Of a DNA stretch of 64,000 nt, positions 26,386 to 35,568 are shown one piece after another (the stretch's first letter is position 1; every line of letters starts with the position of its first letter). The position numbers were made by a program, and so were the translations under genes. Origin of the DNA: Arenibacter aquaticus (GTDB lineage: Bacteria > Bacteroidota > Bacteroidia > Flavobacteriales > Flavobacteriaceae); contig NZ_RQPJ01000001.1 of NCBI RefSeq assembly GCF_003957295.1, forward strand, positions 186,001 through 250,000. The letters are read 5' to 3'. The notes beneath the pieces were generated by a model. That model worked only from the letters and a program-made list of their open reading frames with translations. It did not search any database and had not been told where the DNA came from.

Positions 26386-28080
26386 TTAATTTAACTGAAA
26401 GACTGTTAGCACCCCAGCATGATCTGAAGGAAACATAATAGGGTGATAATTGATTACCTTGGATTCTATGGGATTCAAATCCCGACCTTTGTAATAAATA
26501 TAATCTATACGGTCTCGCAACCCATATTTATCCGATGAGGTCGCTGCCCTAGGGGTCCAGGTAAAGCCTGGGTCCAATAGTGGGTTTAGGTGCAGCTGTC
26601 TATAGCTGTCTGCAAAACCAGCTTCTTCCATTTCCTTACTCACGGGCCATTCTACCACTTTTCCATAATGAATATCCTTGGTTTCCTTGGTCCAATCCAG
26701 ATGTGAACCAATATTAAAATCCCCTACCATTATTATGGGGGAATCGTCCGATTTTCTTAGGTAGGACGATATCTCGCTTAAAATGTCCTTTATTTCTCCG
26801 TGACGGGTATCGGCTTCATCCCTTATCAATGCTTTGGGGTTCATTTTATTTTCTACGATGTTCTTGCCATAATCGGGCAAATAATGCAACCAGGTATCAA
26901 AAAAAACAAGTTCTTTACCGGGTCCTATCCCAAGTTTTGCCCCCCCAAAATTAAAAGGTCTAAAGGCGGTTATGGTCTCGGTAATGGGATATCGGCTCAT
27001 GATGGACAGGTTAGAACTTATCAGGTAAAAATAGTAACCCAGTGAATCTGCTATAATTTCACCGGATCCATAGGTTTCCACGAGTCCTATGATATCGGCA
27101 TTGGTAGATTTTATGGTCTCCACAACACGCTGTACCCCTACCTCTTTTCCATATCGATGTCCCCCATGCCATATGTTCCAGGTCAATACCTTGAGGTGTT
27201 TAGGGTTAAAGCTTATATCTTCCTGAACCTTATTGGGAAAATACTGGGCATATTGATCCTTTACCTCTTGTGGGTCTAGTTCTGTCTCCCATACTTTTAT
27301 ATCATCCAAAAAACCATTGAAGGCATTCCATTGCCCATAGGACCCGTATTCCCATTTTTCATCGGTACCACCTATGACTGTTGCCATTTCAGATTCCAGC
27401 TCCTTAAGTCCCGGGATATTATAAATGGCTACGTTCTTACCATCAAAATATATCCAAAGTTCTTTTTTTTCCCGATCGATTCCAAAGGCTATCTGATGCC
27501 AGTCGCCATCATTGATCCCCTGTCTTTCCGCTGTTGGCCTGTAATCATAGCTACTCTTCCCGTCACTCACATTCAGTGCCCAAGCTCCATTTTCCTGGGA
27601 ATATATCTGCCAACCTTTTGCAGATAGATCTCCAGCTTTTTTGTTTCCCATTATCACCGTCCCCATTTTGGCATTGGGCAGGGTTTTTACCCATATCTGA
27701 ACCCCAAAGGAGGCTTTCTCCGAAAGGGTGGGAAAACCACTTTTATCTAGCTTCAAAGGTCTTCTTAAAGAAGCATTTGCCGATAGGTCCAATGCCTTGC
27801 CAGACAGACCTTCAACAAATTGGGATTGTTGAAGGTCTACCATATACATTGCATCATCCCTGGAAATTATTTTTTCCTCAAAATCATGCTCGTCAAAATT
27901 CATCTGAAAGACCACTTGCTGGCACATGGCCAAATGGGATACCAAAAAAGCAATTAGAATGGGAATGAACGTTGAAGATTTACCAAACACCTCAAAGGAA
28001 CCGTTTAACAAGGGCATTAATGTAGACTTATTCAATGCCCTTTTAGTACCATGGGCCAACTTATAAAAAAATTGTTTCAT
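26386..28080 (-). CDS. Exported LamG + endonuclease/exonuclease/phosphatase-fold phosphodiesterase
   Basis: A 564-residue two-domain enzyme. After a delayed hydrophobic segment (residues 38-53), probably a signal or anchor, comes a LamG/concanavalin-like domain (about 55-285). It is followed by an endonuclease/exonuclease/phosphatase (EEP, DNase I-like) domain (about 295-564). The EEP catalytic residues are all present: Asn302 (LTWNIWHGG), Glu335 (GLVETYGS), Asp454 and Asn456 (MVGDFN), and Asp553-His554 (PSDHAG). The EEP superfamily includes bacterial sphingomyelinase C. Within a phosphonate locus this enzyme is a candidate phosphonolipase that frees AEP or its N-methyl forms from lipids or glycans. 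The start may be Met22, leaving a more normal signal peptide. Confidence 0.85.
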   Translation of the reverse strand: MKQFFYKLAHGTKRALNKSTLMPLLNGSFEVFGKSSTFIPILIAFLVSHLAMCQQVVFQMNFDEHDFEEKIISRDDAMYMVDLQQSQFVEGLSGKALDLSANASLRRPLKLDKSGFPTLSEKASFGVQIWVKTLPNAKMGTVIMGNKKAGDLSAKGWQIYSQENGAWALNVSDGKSSYDYRPTAERQGINDGDWHQIAFGIDREKKELWIYFDGKNVAIYNIPGLKELESEMATVIGGTDEKWEYGSYGQWNAFNGFLDDIKVWETELDPQEVKDQYAQYFPNKVQEDISFNPKHLKVLTWNIWHGGHRYGKEVGVQRVVETIKSTNADIIGLVETYGSGEIIADSLGYYFYLISSNLSIMSRYPITETITAFRPFNFGGAKLGIGPGKELVFFDTWLHYLPDYGKNIVENKMNPKALIRDEADTRHGEIKDILSEISSYLRKSDDSPIIMVGDFNIGSHLDWTKETKDIHYGKVVEWPVSKEMEEAGFADSYRQLHLNPLLDPGFTWTPRAATSSDKYGLRDRIDYIYYKGRDLNPIESKVINYHPIMFPSDHAGVLTVFQLN

Positions 28081-28109
28081 TTTTTAGGGTTAATTTTTTA
28101 CTATTAGAT

Positions 28110-29117
28110 TTAAACTTTACTCTTAAAACCAACACTCCTGTCACTTATGGATGCCGAGAGCCTTGGGGCATCAGGGTGGCCTTTTTCCATTGGTGTAGGT
28201 TTTACAAACTGACTTTGCCTCCCTTCTATGGAAATTTGGCCAGAGGGATCAATTGACAGAAAGGCAAAAACAGAATCTTTGTACATGGCCTTACTACCAT
28301 CCGAGCCGTAACCGTCCCCAACATAGAAATAGGAAGCACTGTTCATTTGAAAGTAATGTACATTATTTATATAACTATGGTCATCTACATGATGATGACC
28401 ACAGAAACAAGCAATTACCTTTTGATAATCGGTTCTATTATTGGCATCATTGATTACTTTTCTAACCGCAAACCTACTTGGTGAGGACCAGCCATCCCAA
28501 ATCTCATCAAAAGCCTGGTGGGAAATAATAATAGTCTGCTTGTCGGTTTTTTCCAAATCCTGTTTTAACCATTCTATTTGTTCAGGGTTGACCAAGCTTC
28601 TGTTTTGTTGATCAATATAGAAATTGGCATGTCCATAATCCTTATACTCTCCATCTTTCAGAATATAATTCCCGTCCATTACCACAAAATGAAAATCGCC
28701 CTTATCAAAAGAGTAATAGTTCTTTTCCATACCGAAGAACTCCATGGCTTCTTTTTTGCTCACCTTATCCATATCATGGTTTCCCAACACATGATATTTT
28801 TCCCCTTTGTAAGAATTCCAAAGGTCCATACATTCTTGGGCTTCTTTGGTGGCGTAGCAGAAATCCCCACCCTGAATAATAAAATCCAGTTTACGGGATG
28901 AAGCTTCTTTTATAAAGACGTCTAAACGATCTAGGGCATCGGAGCAATATCCGTGGTGCACATCGGTAATAAATCCAATTTTAACTTCTTTCTTTGTAGA
29001 TAGCTTGTCCTTGGGCGTAAAGGCAAAGGAACTACTGGTTCCTAGTCCCATCGCCATAGCCCCCTTGCCAAGGTTGGCAATAAATTTACGGCGAGCGTTG
29101 TTCTTTTCTTGTTTCAT
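28110..29117 (-). CDS. Exported calcineurin-like metallophosphoesterase
   Basis: A 335-residue metallophosphoesterase with all five family blocks: TDVHHG (Asp52, His54), GGDF (Asp85), LGNHDM (Asn113-His114), IISHQ and CGHHHVDD. The N-terminus carries an RRKF twin-arginine-like motif followed by a hydrophobic stretch ending near SSFAF (residue 33), so export through Tat is likely. The metal-dependent family acts on phosphomonoesters and phosphodiesters, including glycerophosphodiesters. It is 14 bases downstream of the flavoprotein gene and 29 bases upstream of the LamG-EEP gene, which puts it inside the phosphonate operon. Confidence 0.87.
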   Translation of the reverse strand: MKQEKNNARRKFIANLGKGAMAMGLGTSSSFAFTPKDKLSTKKEVKIGFITDVHHGYCSDALDRLDVFIKEASSRKLDFIIQGGDFCYATKEAQECMDLWNSYKGEKYHVLGNHDMDKVSKKEAMEFFGMEKNYYSFDKGDFHFVVMDGNYILKDGEYKDYGHANFYIDQQNRSLVNPEQIEWLKQDLEKTDKQTIIISHQAFDEIWDGWSSPSRFAVRKVINDANNRTDYQKVIACFCGHHHVDDHSYINNVHYFQMNSASYFYVGDGYGSDGSKAMYKDSVFAFLSIDPSGQISIEGRQSQFVKPTPMEKGHPDAPRLSASISDRSVGFKSKV

Positions 29118-29131
29118 TATGATATAGTTGA

Positions 29132-30367
29132 TTATCCACTTACTTTATTGGATCTGGCTGCAGCACATTTGTTGAGCCATTCCTCTTCAAAAGGGTCAAT
29201 TTTGCCAAATCTAGAGATATGGAATTCCGAAAAATCGAAGGGATTCACCCTATCTGCAGCCATTTCTGCTATTCCAAGCCCTACTCCACCTGCCACCGAA
29301 ATTCCAGCCCCACAGCAGCCTGATGCCACAAGGAAGCCTTTGGTTCCCGGCACCTCTCCTACCACCAATTGGGAGTCTGGCGTGTAGCCCGAAAACCCGG
29401 CCACATAATATTTGATGCCGATATCATAGAATCCCGGAAAAAAACGCGCCAGACGCTCCCCATTTTCCAATAGGTCGTTCATTCCCTCATCCGCACTAAA
29501 AACGAAATCCGAAATATCTTTTGGAACATCCTTTGGTGAGGCTACCAATGATTTCCCTTCCCGTATCCCGAAAAGTAAACTTCCGCCTTCTGGACGGGCA
29601 TATGCTTGGGCATCCGGCAACAACACCATTGGCGAGTCTGTTGGAAAATTCTCGTCGCGTTCGGTAATCCAATATTGACTTCGCACAGGGGCCATGGGGA
29701 CTCCCGCACCTATTTCCCGTGCCAGTATAGGGGCCCATATACCCGCTGCATCCACTACCTTGCTGGCATGTATTTCTCCCTCGCTCGTCTTCACCCCTAT
29801 CACTGTACCGGCCTTATTCAATAAGCCAAGCACCTCAACACCTTGATTTATTTCAGCTCCATGCTTCCTGGCGCATCTGGCAAAAAACGTCCCCAACATA
29901 TAGGGGTCGCAAAAGGCTTCATTGGGAACATACCCAATTTTAATGGCCTCTTTCAATTCTAACCATGGAGCTTTCTTTTTTGCCTCCTCCTTGCTGATAT
30001 AATAGGCTTCCTGTTGGTATTCCTTGGCGATTTCCATTAGCTTTTCCAAGTCCTTAACCTTGGCTTCACTTGCCGCTACATGCATCATGCCCACCACCTT
30101 AAAATCCAAGGTTTCCCCCAGTTCCTTCTCCATTTCCTTGGCCACCTTAAAAGTTTCCATAGTTAGCGGGATGTAGGAGCGCTTGGACCTTACCATAGTC
30201 ATAAGGGCCGCCGCCCTACTTGTAGCTGCGTTGTTTAGCTCATTACGCTCCAAAAGTACTACTTGCTTATCTGGGTTGTTTTTGCTGTAATAATAAGCTA
30301 TGGCACAACCAAATATGCCCCCTCCGATTATGACCAGATCAGTCTTTTTTATCAAATTAATCTTCAT
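29132..30367 (-). CDS. DAO-family FAD-dependent amine oxidoreductase
   Basis: A 411-residue cytoplasmic flavoprotein. The FAD-binding motif is DLVIIGGGIFGCAIAYYYSK (residues 10-29) and the C-terminal flavin segment VASGCCGAGISVAGGVGLGIAE. The tail FDFSEFHISRFGKIDPF resembles that of dimethylglycine and sarcosine dehydrogenases. The DAO family oxidises secondary and N-methylated amines. Flavoproteins of this type recur beside phnW in AEP clusters, and one reported role is oxidation of N-methylated AEP. Oxidising AEP or N-methyl-AEP to phosphonoacetaldehyde would feed the same pathway as PhnW. The exact substrate is an inference from location. Confidence 0.8.
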   Translation of the reverse strand: MKINLIKKTDLVIIGGGIFGCAIAYYYSKNNPDKQVVLLERNELNNAATSRAAALMTMVRSKRSYIPLTMETFKVAKEMEKELGETLDFKVVGMMHVAASEAKVKDLEKLMEIAKEYQQEAYYISKEEAKKKAPWLELKEAIKIGYVPNEAFCDPYMLGTFFARCARKHGAEINQGVEVLGLLNKAGTVIGVKTSEGEIHASKVVDAAGIWAPILAREIGAGVPMAPVRSQYWITERDENFPTDSPMVLLPDAQAYARPEGGSLLFGIREGKSLVASPKDVPKDISDFVFSADEGMNDLLENGERLARFFPGFYDIGIKYYVAGFSGYTPDSQLVVGEVPGTKGFLVASGCCGAGISVAGGVGLGIAEMAADRVNPFDFSEFHISRFGKIDPFEEEWLNKCAAARSNKVSG

Positions 30368-30452
30368 TTAGCTTCTATTTTCCAAATTAATCTATGCCTT
30401 ATCTCAAATGTACCATTAAAATATTTCTATGTTCATTAAGGGTATCTTATAG

Positions 30453-31388
30453 TTACTGGGTATCAAATATGGACATCGGCACTTCCCCGGTCCATGAAAG
30501 CGGAACATTCTTACAGCCAAAAAGGTAAGCAATGGTCATGGCTGTATTGACCGAATTATTAGGTTCTTTTAAAATTTGCCCCCTTCTTATCCCTGGTCCT
30601 GTTATGGCCCAAGGCACTTCCAATTCCTGAGGTGTTATACCCCCATGCCCTTTTTCCGGCAGACCTCCATGGTCCGTAAAGAACATAAAATGAGTATCCT
30701 TATAAAGACCTTCACCCTTTAATTTTTGTATAAACCTACCAATGTATTCATCAACTTCCTCTATAGATGTTATATATTCCGGGGACATCCAGCCAAAATT
30801 ATGGCCAGCATGATCGGTATGTACAGAATAAAGAAAAACCATGGTTGGATCCAACTTGTTCTTTAGTATAAAATCAAAGGCTTTTGAATAATTCTTTTGA
30901 TATTGATCATTCCCTTCAAAACCAACTTCATCAAAATAGTTTTTGTTGAATGAATTAATGAGTTGGGCCCAATTGTAATAAAAGGCCGTTTTTACATTTG
31001 GCAGACTCTCTTTTAAAACTTTAAAGATTGAAGGATAGTACCCCTGCTTATCCGTATCTATTGCAGGAAGCACTATTTTATCCAATTCCCAGCCATTACT
31101 TAATACTCCATGTTGTTCTGGCCCACTTCCGGTAAGATGGGAAGTCCAATTAGGTAAAGTCACGGATGGCATAACATTCCTAGTGGTCAAGGACAATATC
31201 CCATCTGCCATTAAGGCGTCCAGATTGGGATGTTTTGCCTTCATATAACCATCAACACTAATACCATCCAAACCAATGGCAACAACCCTTTTCGTTAATT
31301 TTTCATCTTTAGGGACTTCTTGGATATTTTTACAGCCGAAGATGAGACCAATAAAAATGGATGAAAACAATAAATAATACTTCTTCAT
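30453..31388 (-). CDS. NPP-type phosphodiesterase lipoprotein
   Basis: A 311-residue lipoprotein (lipobox IFGC, Cys19) with a nucleotide pyrophosphatase/phosphodiesterase (NPP) fold. Metal ligands and nucleophile fit the pattern: Asp41 (GLDGIS), nucleophile Thr77 in VTLPNWTSHLTG, Asp and His in SVHTDHAGHNFG, FTDHGG and GHGG. The set matches mammalian NPPs, some of which hydrolyse choline phospholipid headgroups. It is probably anchored in the outer membrane or periplasm. It lies between an OPA transporter gene (68 bases upstream) and the flavoprotein gene (85 bases downstream) in the phosphonate locus. Confidence 0.86.
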   Translation of the reverse strand: MKKYYLLFSSIFIGLIFGCKNIQEVPKDEKLTKRVVAIGLDGISVDGYMKAKHPNLDALMADGILSLTTRNVMPSVTLPNWTSHLTGSGPEQHGVLSNGWELDKIVLPAIDTDKQGYYPSIFKVLKESLPNVKTAFYYNWAQLINSFNKNYFDEVGFEGNDQYQKNYSKAFDFILKNKLDPTMVFLYSVHTDHAGHNFGWMSPEYITSIEEVDEYIGRFIQKLKGEGLYKDTHFMFFTDHGGLPEKGHGGITPQELEVPWAITGPGIRRGQILKEPNNSVNTAMTIAYLFGCKNVPLSWTGEVPMSIFDTQ

Positions 31389-31456
31389 TTTGGTTGATTT
31401 TAATCAATTCATATTAATTTCACAATTCTTTGGCATCTATTGGCCAAGCAATTTTA

Positions 31457-32701
31457 CTAACGTCTAACAAATAAGATAGTCACTGCACTGAAAACACACA
31501 TAACCGCAGCAATCACAAAAACAATATTCTGCTCTTTGGTCACATCTACCATATAACCAATAAATGGCTCTCCCGCACCAGCAAAAGTAGAAGCAAAGGC
31601 GTTCATCACCCCAGCTCCTGTCCCAGATCTCTCTACCCCCAATAAATCCGGACTCAATGGCCAAAAACAGGATCGTGGACCATAAACTAAAAAGCCGGCA
31701 GCAAACATCAATAATGATCCCTCTATCAAATTTCTTTGGGGAACCAGATAAATTAATAAAACCACAAAGCCAGCCATCAACATGGATATGGCAATAGGTT
31801 TGGATCGATTTGAATTGAATACCCTATCGGATAGTTGTCCAAAGAAAATTGCTCCTAGAGCCATCCCTCCGGGAAGTGCCAATGCAATATATAAATTGGC
31901 AGCTCCATTTAACTCGGTCCCCAAGTAATAAAGCGGCACCCATACCAAGAGACCATACCGTGCCATATTCTGGAATCCCATTGAGATACATGCCAAAATG
32001 AATCTTTTATTTTTTAGTACATTTTTATATCGTTCCAGTGAAGTTTCTCCATCTTTGGGGACCATGATTTTTGAATCTTCTTTGATTGGCGTGAAACCCA
32101 TATCTTCAGGTTTGTCACGAACCACAAAATAGAAAATGGTGCAGCCCAAAAATAATAATAGTACAGGCAGCCTAAAAAGCCATCTCCAATCCAGTCCGTA
32201 AACATCCAAGAGAATGATAGACAACAGATAAATAAGAATGGAGGAACATCCTGCTGCAAAAACATAAAACCCAAAGGCTTTGCCCCTTTCTCTAGCTCCC
32301 CACCAATTAGCCAATAAACGGCTACCTGGAGCCCATCCCAACGATTGACCGAAACCATTTAATGCCCAAAAAACCACTACCATCCAATATGTCGTAGCAT
32401 AACTTGTAGCCCAATTCATAAGAACAGACAACATAGCCCCCAAGACTATCATGCGACGGGATCCAAATTTGTCGGCTAAATTGCCATTAAAAAATTGACC
32501 TATACCATAAGCCCAAAGCATAGCCGCCCCAGCCCATCCGATGTACTGTTTGGCTACATTGAACTCCAATGAAATTCCTTGAATAGCCCAACCAAAATTC
32601 TGTCGTCCCGTATAGAAAAATAGATAACAGAACATTACCGCAAGGAGAGTCCTCCACTGATACTTTCTGAAATCCTGATTAGTATTACTGTTAATAATCA
32701 T
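31457..32701 (-). CDS. OPA-family MFS transporter (second of two)
   Basis: A 414-residue twelve-helix MFS protein of the organophosphate:phosphate antiporter (OPA) family, related to GlpT, UhpT and UhpC. The two substrate-phosphate-binding arginines of GlpT (Arg45 and Arg269) appear to be conserved as Arg33 in YTGRQNFGW and Arg248 in MARYGLLVWVPLYY. The FGQSLGWAPGSR segment near residue 117 is also family-typical. In this locus the likely cargo is AEP or another phosphonate, or a glycerophosphonate, in exchange for phosphate. It lies 260 bases beyond the other OPA gene, which makes two paralogues in a row. Confidence 0.87.
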   Translation of the reverse strand: MIINSNTNQDFRKYQWRTLLAVMFCYLFFYTGRQNFGWAIQGISLEFNVAKQYIGWAGAAMLWAYGIGQFFNGNLADKFGSRRMIVLGAMLSVLMNWATSYATTYWMVVVFWALNGFGQSLGWAPGSRLLANWWGARERGKAFGFYVFAAGCSSILIYLLSIILLDVYGLDWRWLFRLPVLLLFLGCTIFYFVVRDKPEDMGFTPIKEDSKIMVPKDGETSLERYKNVLKNKRFILACISMGFQNMARYGLLVWVPLYYLGTELNGAANLYIALALPGGMALGAIFFGQLSDRVFNSNRSKPIAISMLMAGFVVLLIYLVPQRNLIEGSLLMFAAGFLVYGPRSCFWPLSPDLLGVERSGTGAGVMNAFASTFAGAGEPFIGYMVDVTKEQNIVFVIAAVMCVFSAVTILFVRR

Positions 32702-32961
32702 TTATAATAGCGGTTTTAAAGAGGCATAACCTTTCCCTGAAAAACTTGAAATTCGAACTTAAAATGTTTAACATTTAACGTTATATATAAAGATTTGACA
32801 CCGAAGGATATGGTTATTAAATACCCAAGCGTTATTAAAAACTTTGGAAGCGCAAATTGAGCTCATAATAGTTGAAAACAAATCAAGCAACCTTTTGCAA
32901 ACGGCATTAGTACCTGTTGTCTATGATTCCCAAATTATAAACCAACACCATATGCTATATT

Positions 32962-34224
32962 CTATTCCGAACTCTGCTGATTCCATTTTAAGGCCGCCAG
33001 TCCCCCTCCTACGAAGGACATTATTACGAAAAAGTAAAAAAGACTGTTCCAACCGTAATATTCATTTATGGCAACCACAATAAAACCCGAAAACATTTGT
33101 CCAATAGACCCCATTCCGTTTATAATCCCAGCTGCCATCGCAGCCCCCTTGGTGCCCCCAACATCCATTGATCCGGCTGTACAAATTAGGGAATCAGGGC
33201 CATAGGTTGCTATCCCTATAATTGCAATACTTATGACCGTCGCTATTTTTCCATAAGGAACCATATAGGGGTGGGCCAAACAGGCCAGCCCAAGGCCTAT
33301 CATCATAATGGATACAGTGCTAAAGCGATTGGATGCAAAAATTTTATCCGAACTATAGCCCGCAATGATCACTCCAAAAAACCCTATAAGCTCATAAACC
33401 GAGGACATATATCCTGCATCGCTCACACCATAATGAAGCGCCTTCTCCAAATAGATAGGTAGCCAAAAAAGGAAGGCATAGCGGGTCATTTTTAGGATCA
33501 TATAACAACTGGAATAGATCCATAGGGAACTATTTCTAAGCAAGGCTCCCAATATCTTAAGCTTTTCTACTTTTGCGCCACCGGCAAACTGATACTTACT
33601 CTCCACTAGTTTGGGCAGGCCAACCTCTTGGGGGTCATTCCTGGTAAACAACAAATAGAGCATAGCGATTATAAACAGTATCAATGAAGGAAAAATAAAC
33701 CCCCTTTTCCACCCCAATCCTGAAAGGAATTCCATGTCAAAGGCCGCATAGGTAGCAAAAATAGTGGCCAAAAAACCGCCAGTAACATAGCAACTGGACC
33801 ACCAGGACATCACCACTCCACGTTCTGTTCGTCTAAACCAAGGCGTCATATTTTTAATGAGACCACTCCAGCCGGTAGATTGACCATAACCATTGGCAGC
33901 TATTAAAAACACGATTACCCCTGTAGAGAAAGTCAAGCCCAAAAATAAATTTCCTATGGCAGCCAGTAACAAACCAAAAGTAACTACTTTTCTAGGCCCA
34001 AAAGTATCTGAGAGGTAGCCATTAACAAATTGCCCAATGGTATATACAAGACTGTACACAAAAATTATAGAAGCATAATCAGTATTATTTAGTCCCAAAT
34101 CGGACTCCATGGAACTCCAGGTAACCGAGAGGTTCTTTCTGCCGAAGTAAAAACCAGCATACGCCAACCAGGTGAGCACAAATATTCTTTTTCTCCAATA
34201 TTTCTGTTCTGCTGTTAATCCCAT
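32962..34224 (-). CDS. OPA-family MFS transporter (first of two)
   Basis: A 420-residue twelve-helix transporter of the OPA family. The N-terminus has FYFGRKNLSVTW with Arg29, equivalent to GlpT Arg45, and KMTRYAFLFWLPIYL with Arg248, equivalent to GlpT Arg269. The two arginines grip the phosphate group of the cargo. GQSTGWSGLI and RRTERGVVMSWWSSCY are further family segments. The paralogue downstream has its second arginine at the same residue number, which indicates a recent common design. It may take up AEP or a phosphonate intermediate from the periplasm. Nothing clear was seen in the 260-base gap downstream to the second gene. Confidence 0.87.
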   Translation of the reverse strand: MGLTAEQKYWRKRIFVLTWLAYAGFYFGRKNLSVTWSSMESDLGLNNTDYASIIFVYSLVYTIGQFVNGYLSDTFGPRKVVTFGLLLAAIGNLFLGLTFSTGVIVFLIAANGYGQSTGWSGLIKNMTPWFRRTERGVVMSWWSSCYVTGGFLATIFATYAAFDMEFLSGLGWKRGFIFPSLILFIIAMLYLLFTRNDPQEVGLPKLVESKYQFAGGAKVEKLKILGALLRNSSLWIYSSCYMILKMTRYAFLFWLPIYLEKALHYGVSDAGYMSSVYELIGFFGVIIAGYSSDKIFASNRFSTVSIMMIGLGLACLAHPYMVPYGKIATVISIAIIGIATYGPDSLICTAGSMDVGGTKGAAMAAGIINGMGSIGQMFSGFIVVAINEYYGWNSLFYFFVIMSFVGGGLAALKWNQQSSE

Positions 34225-34383
34225 GAGCGGTATTATTACATAATTCTATTAAATCTTAAGAAGTAGTGGCCCTAACCACAGTAAAATAGCAATAGGTATA
34301 GCCTAGTACAACAAATCCAGTGCAATTTACCATACAAGTCAAAAATCATCATTATACCTTAATGGAAGCATAAACATCTAGAC

Positions 34384-34417
34384 TAAAAAAGGAGCTGTCT
34401 GAATAGACAAGCCCCTT
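34384..34417 (-). terminator. Terminator after phnW
   Basis: On the minus strand a stem, GGGGCTTGTC then loop ATTCA then GACAGCTCC (with one bulge), is followed by TTTTTT. It begins a few bases after the phnW stop codon. Together with the 197-base gap before the transporter gene, it suggests that phnA-phnY-phnW ends a transcript here and the transporter genes have their own start. Confidence 0.7.
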
Positions 34418-34421
34418 TAAT

Positions 34422-35534
34422 TTATGCTTTAGCGTAACCAATTTTAACCAGGTATTCTTTTAAAATTTTCAAGAAATTCTCCATATCGGTATAGTCTATC
34501 TGTCCAATATTGGAGATCCTAAAGGTATCGTAGTCATTAACCTTGCCAGGATAGATGGTAAATCCTCTTTCAAAGAAATAATCGTGCATTTCCTCAAAAT
34601 TGTATTTTTCGGTTTTGGGTTCAATAATAGAGGTAATGATTTTGGAGTGGTATTCCTTGTCTATCAGATATTCCAATCCCAATTCTTCCAGACCTTTAAG
34701 CAGTGTTTCCCATGATTTTCCATAGCGGGAATAGCGCTTTTCCACGGTTTCTTCCTTGGTCTCAATGATAGCCTGTTTAAGCGCATAGAAAGTCTGTACG
34801 GGAGGGGTAAATCTGGTTTGATGTGTTTTTTCAAAATAGGCATACTGCGCATAGAGGTTTAAATAGAGATTGCGCATAGGAATGGACGCTGTTGAAAGCA
34901 ACGCTTTTTTGTTACAAATGGCAAAACCTATTCCGGCCATTCCTTGAATATTCTTATTGGAACTGGCCGCCAAATAGTGGATATTCATATCTTTCATATT
35001 TACGGGAATAGCGGCAAAACCACTCATGGAGTCTACTATAAAGCTAATTCCATAGGTATCACACAACTTGCCCACGGCTGTAATATCGTTCAATAATCCA
35101 GTAGTTGTTTCATGGTGTATCATGGCCAAATGGGTAAGCCCCTTTTCGGCCTTTATTACCTCTTCCAAGGCATTCAGGTCTATTGGGGCTATGGAGGAAG
35201 ATTCAAATACCACGGTATCCAGTTTATAGATTGCAGTGATTTGGCACATACGTTTTCCATAGGCGCCGTTATCAATTATCAGGATACGGCCGTTCTCCGG
35301 CACCACCGAACTTAGAATTGCCTCCACTGTTGCCGTACCCGAACCCCCGAACATTACGGTAGTATATTCTTTTAGGTCTCCAACAAATTTGGTTATTTCG
35401 GTAGCGCAGAATTCCATTAGGTCGCCAAACTCTTTTTCCCTTGGACAAATATCGGTGACTACCTGTGCCAATTTGACGGAATCTGTTGTGGTTGCCGGAC
35501 CTGGATTCAACAACACATTTCTTTTTATTTGCAT
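34422..35534 (-). CDS. phnW: 2-aminoethylphosphonate-pyruvate transaminase
   Basis: A 370-residue class V aminotransferase that converts AEP and pyruvate to phosphonoacetaldehyde and alanine. The PLP lysine is Lys194 in LAASSNKNIQGMAG and the PLP-ring aspartate is Asp168 in SFIVDSMSGF, the same numbers as in the Salmonella enzyme. The opening NVLLNPGPATTTDSVK and the MFGGSGTATVEA phosphate-binding region are characteristic. It is third in phnA-phnY-phnW order and starts 34 bases after phnY ends. Since PhnX (phosphonatase) is absent here, its product must go through PhnY and PhnA. Confidence 0.95.
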   Translation of the reverse strand: MQIKRNVLLNPGPATTTDSVKLAQVVTDICPREKEFGDLMEFCATEITKFVGDLKEYTTVMFGGSGTATVEAILSSVVPENGRILIIDNGAYGKRMCQITAIYKLDTVVFESSSIAPIDLNALEEVIKAEKGLTHLAMIHHETTTGLLNDITAVGKLCDTYGISFIVDSMSGFAAIPVNMKDMNIHYLAASSNKNIQGMAGIGFAICNKKALLSTASIPMRNLYLNLYAQYAYFEKTHQTRFTPPVQTFYALKQAIIETKEETVEKRYSRYGKSWETLLKGLEELGLEYLIDKEYHSKIITSIIEPKTEKYNFEEMHDYFFERGFTIYPGKVNDYDTFRISNIGQIDYTDMENFLKILKEYLVKIGYAKA

Positions 35535-35568
35535 TTGTTATTTTTTTCTATTCTTGAATTCTTTTCAA

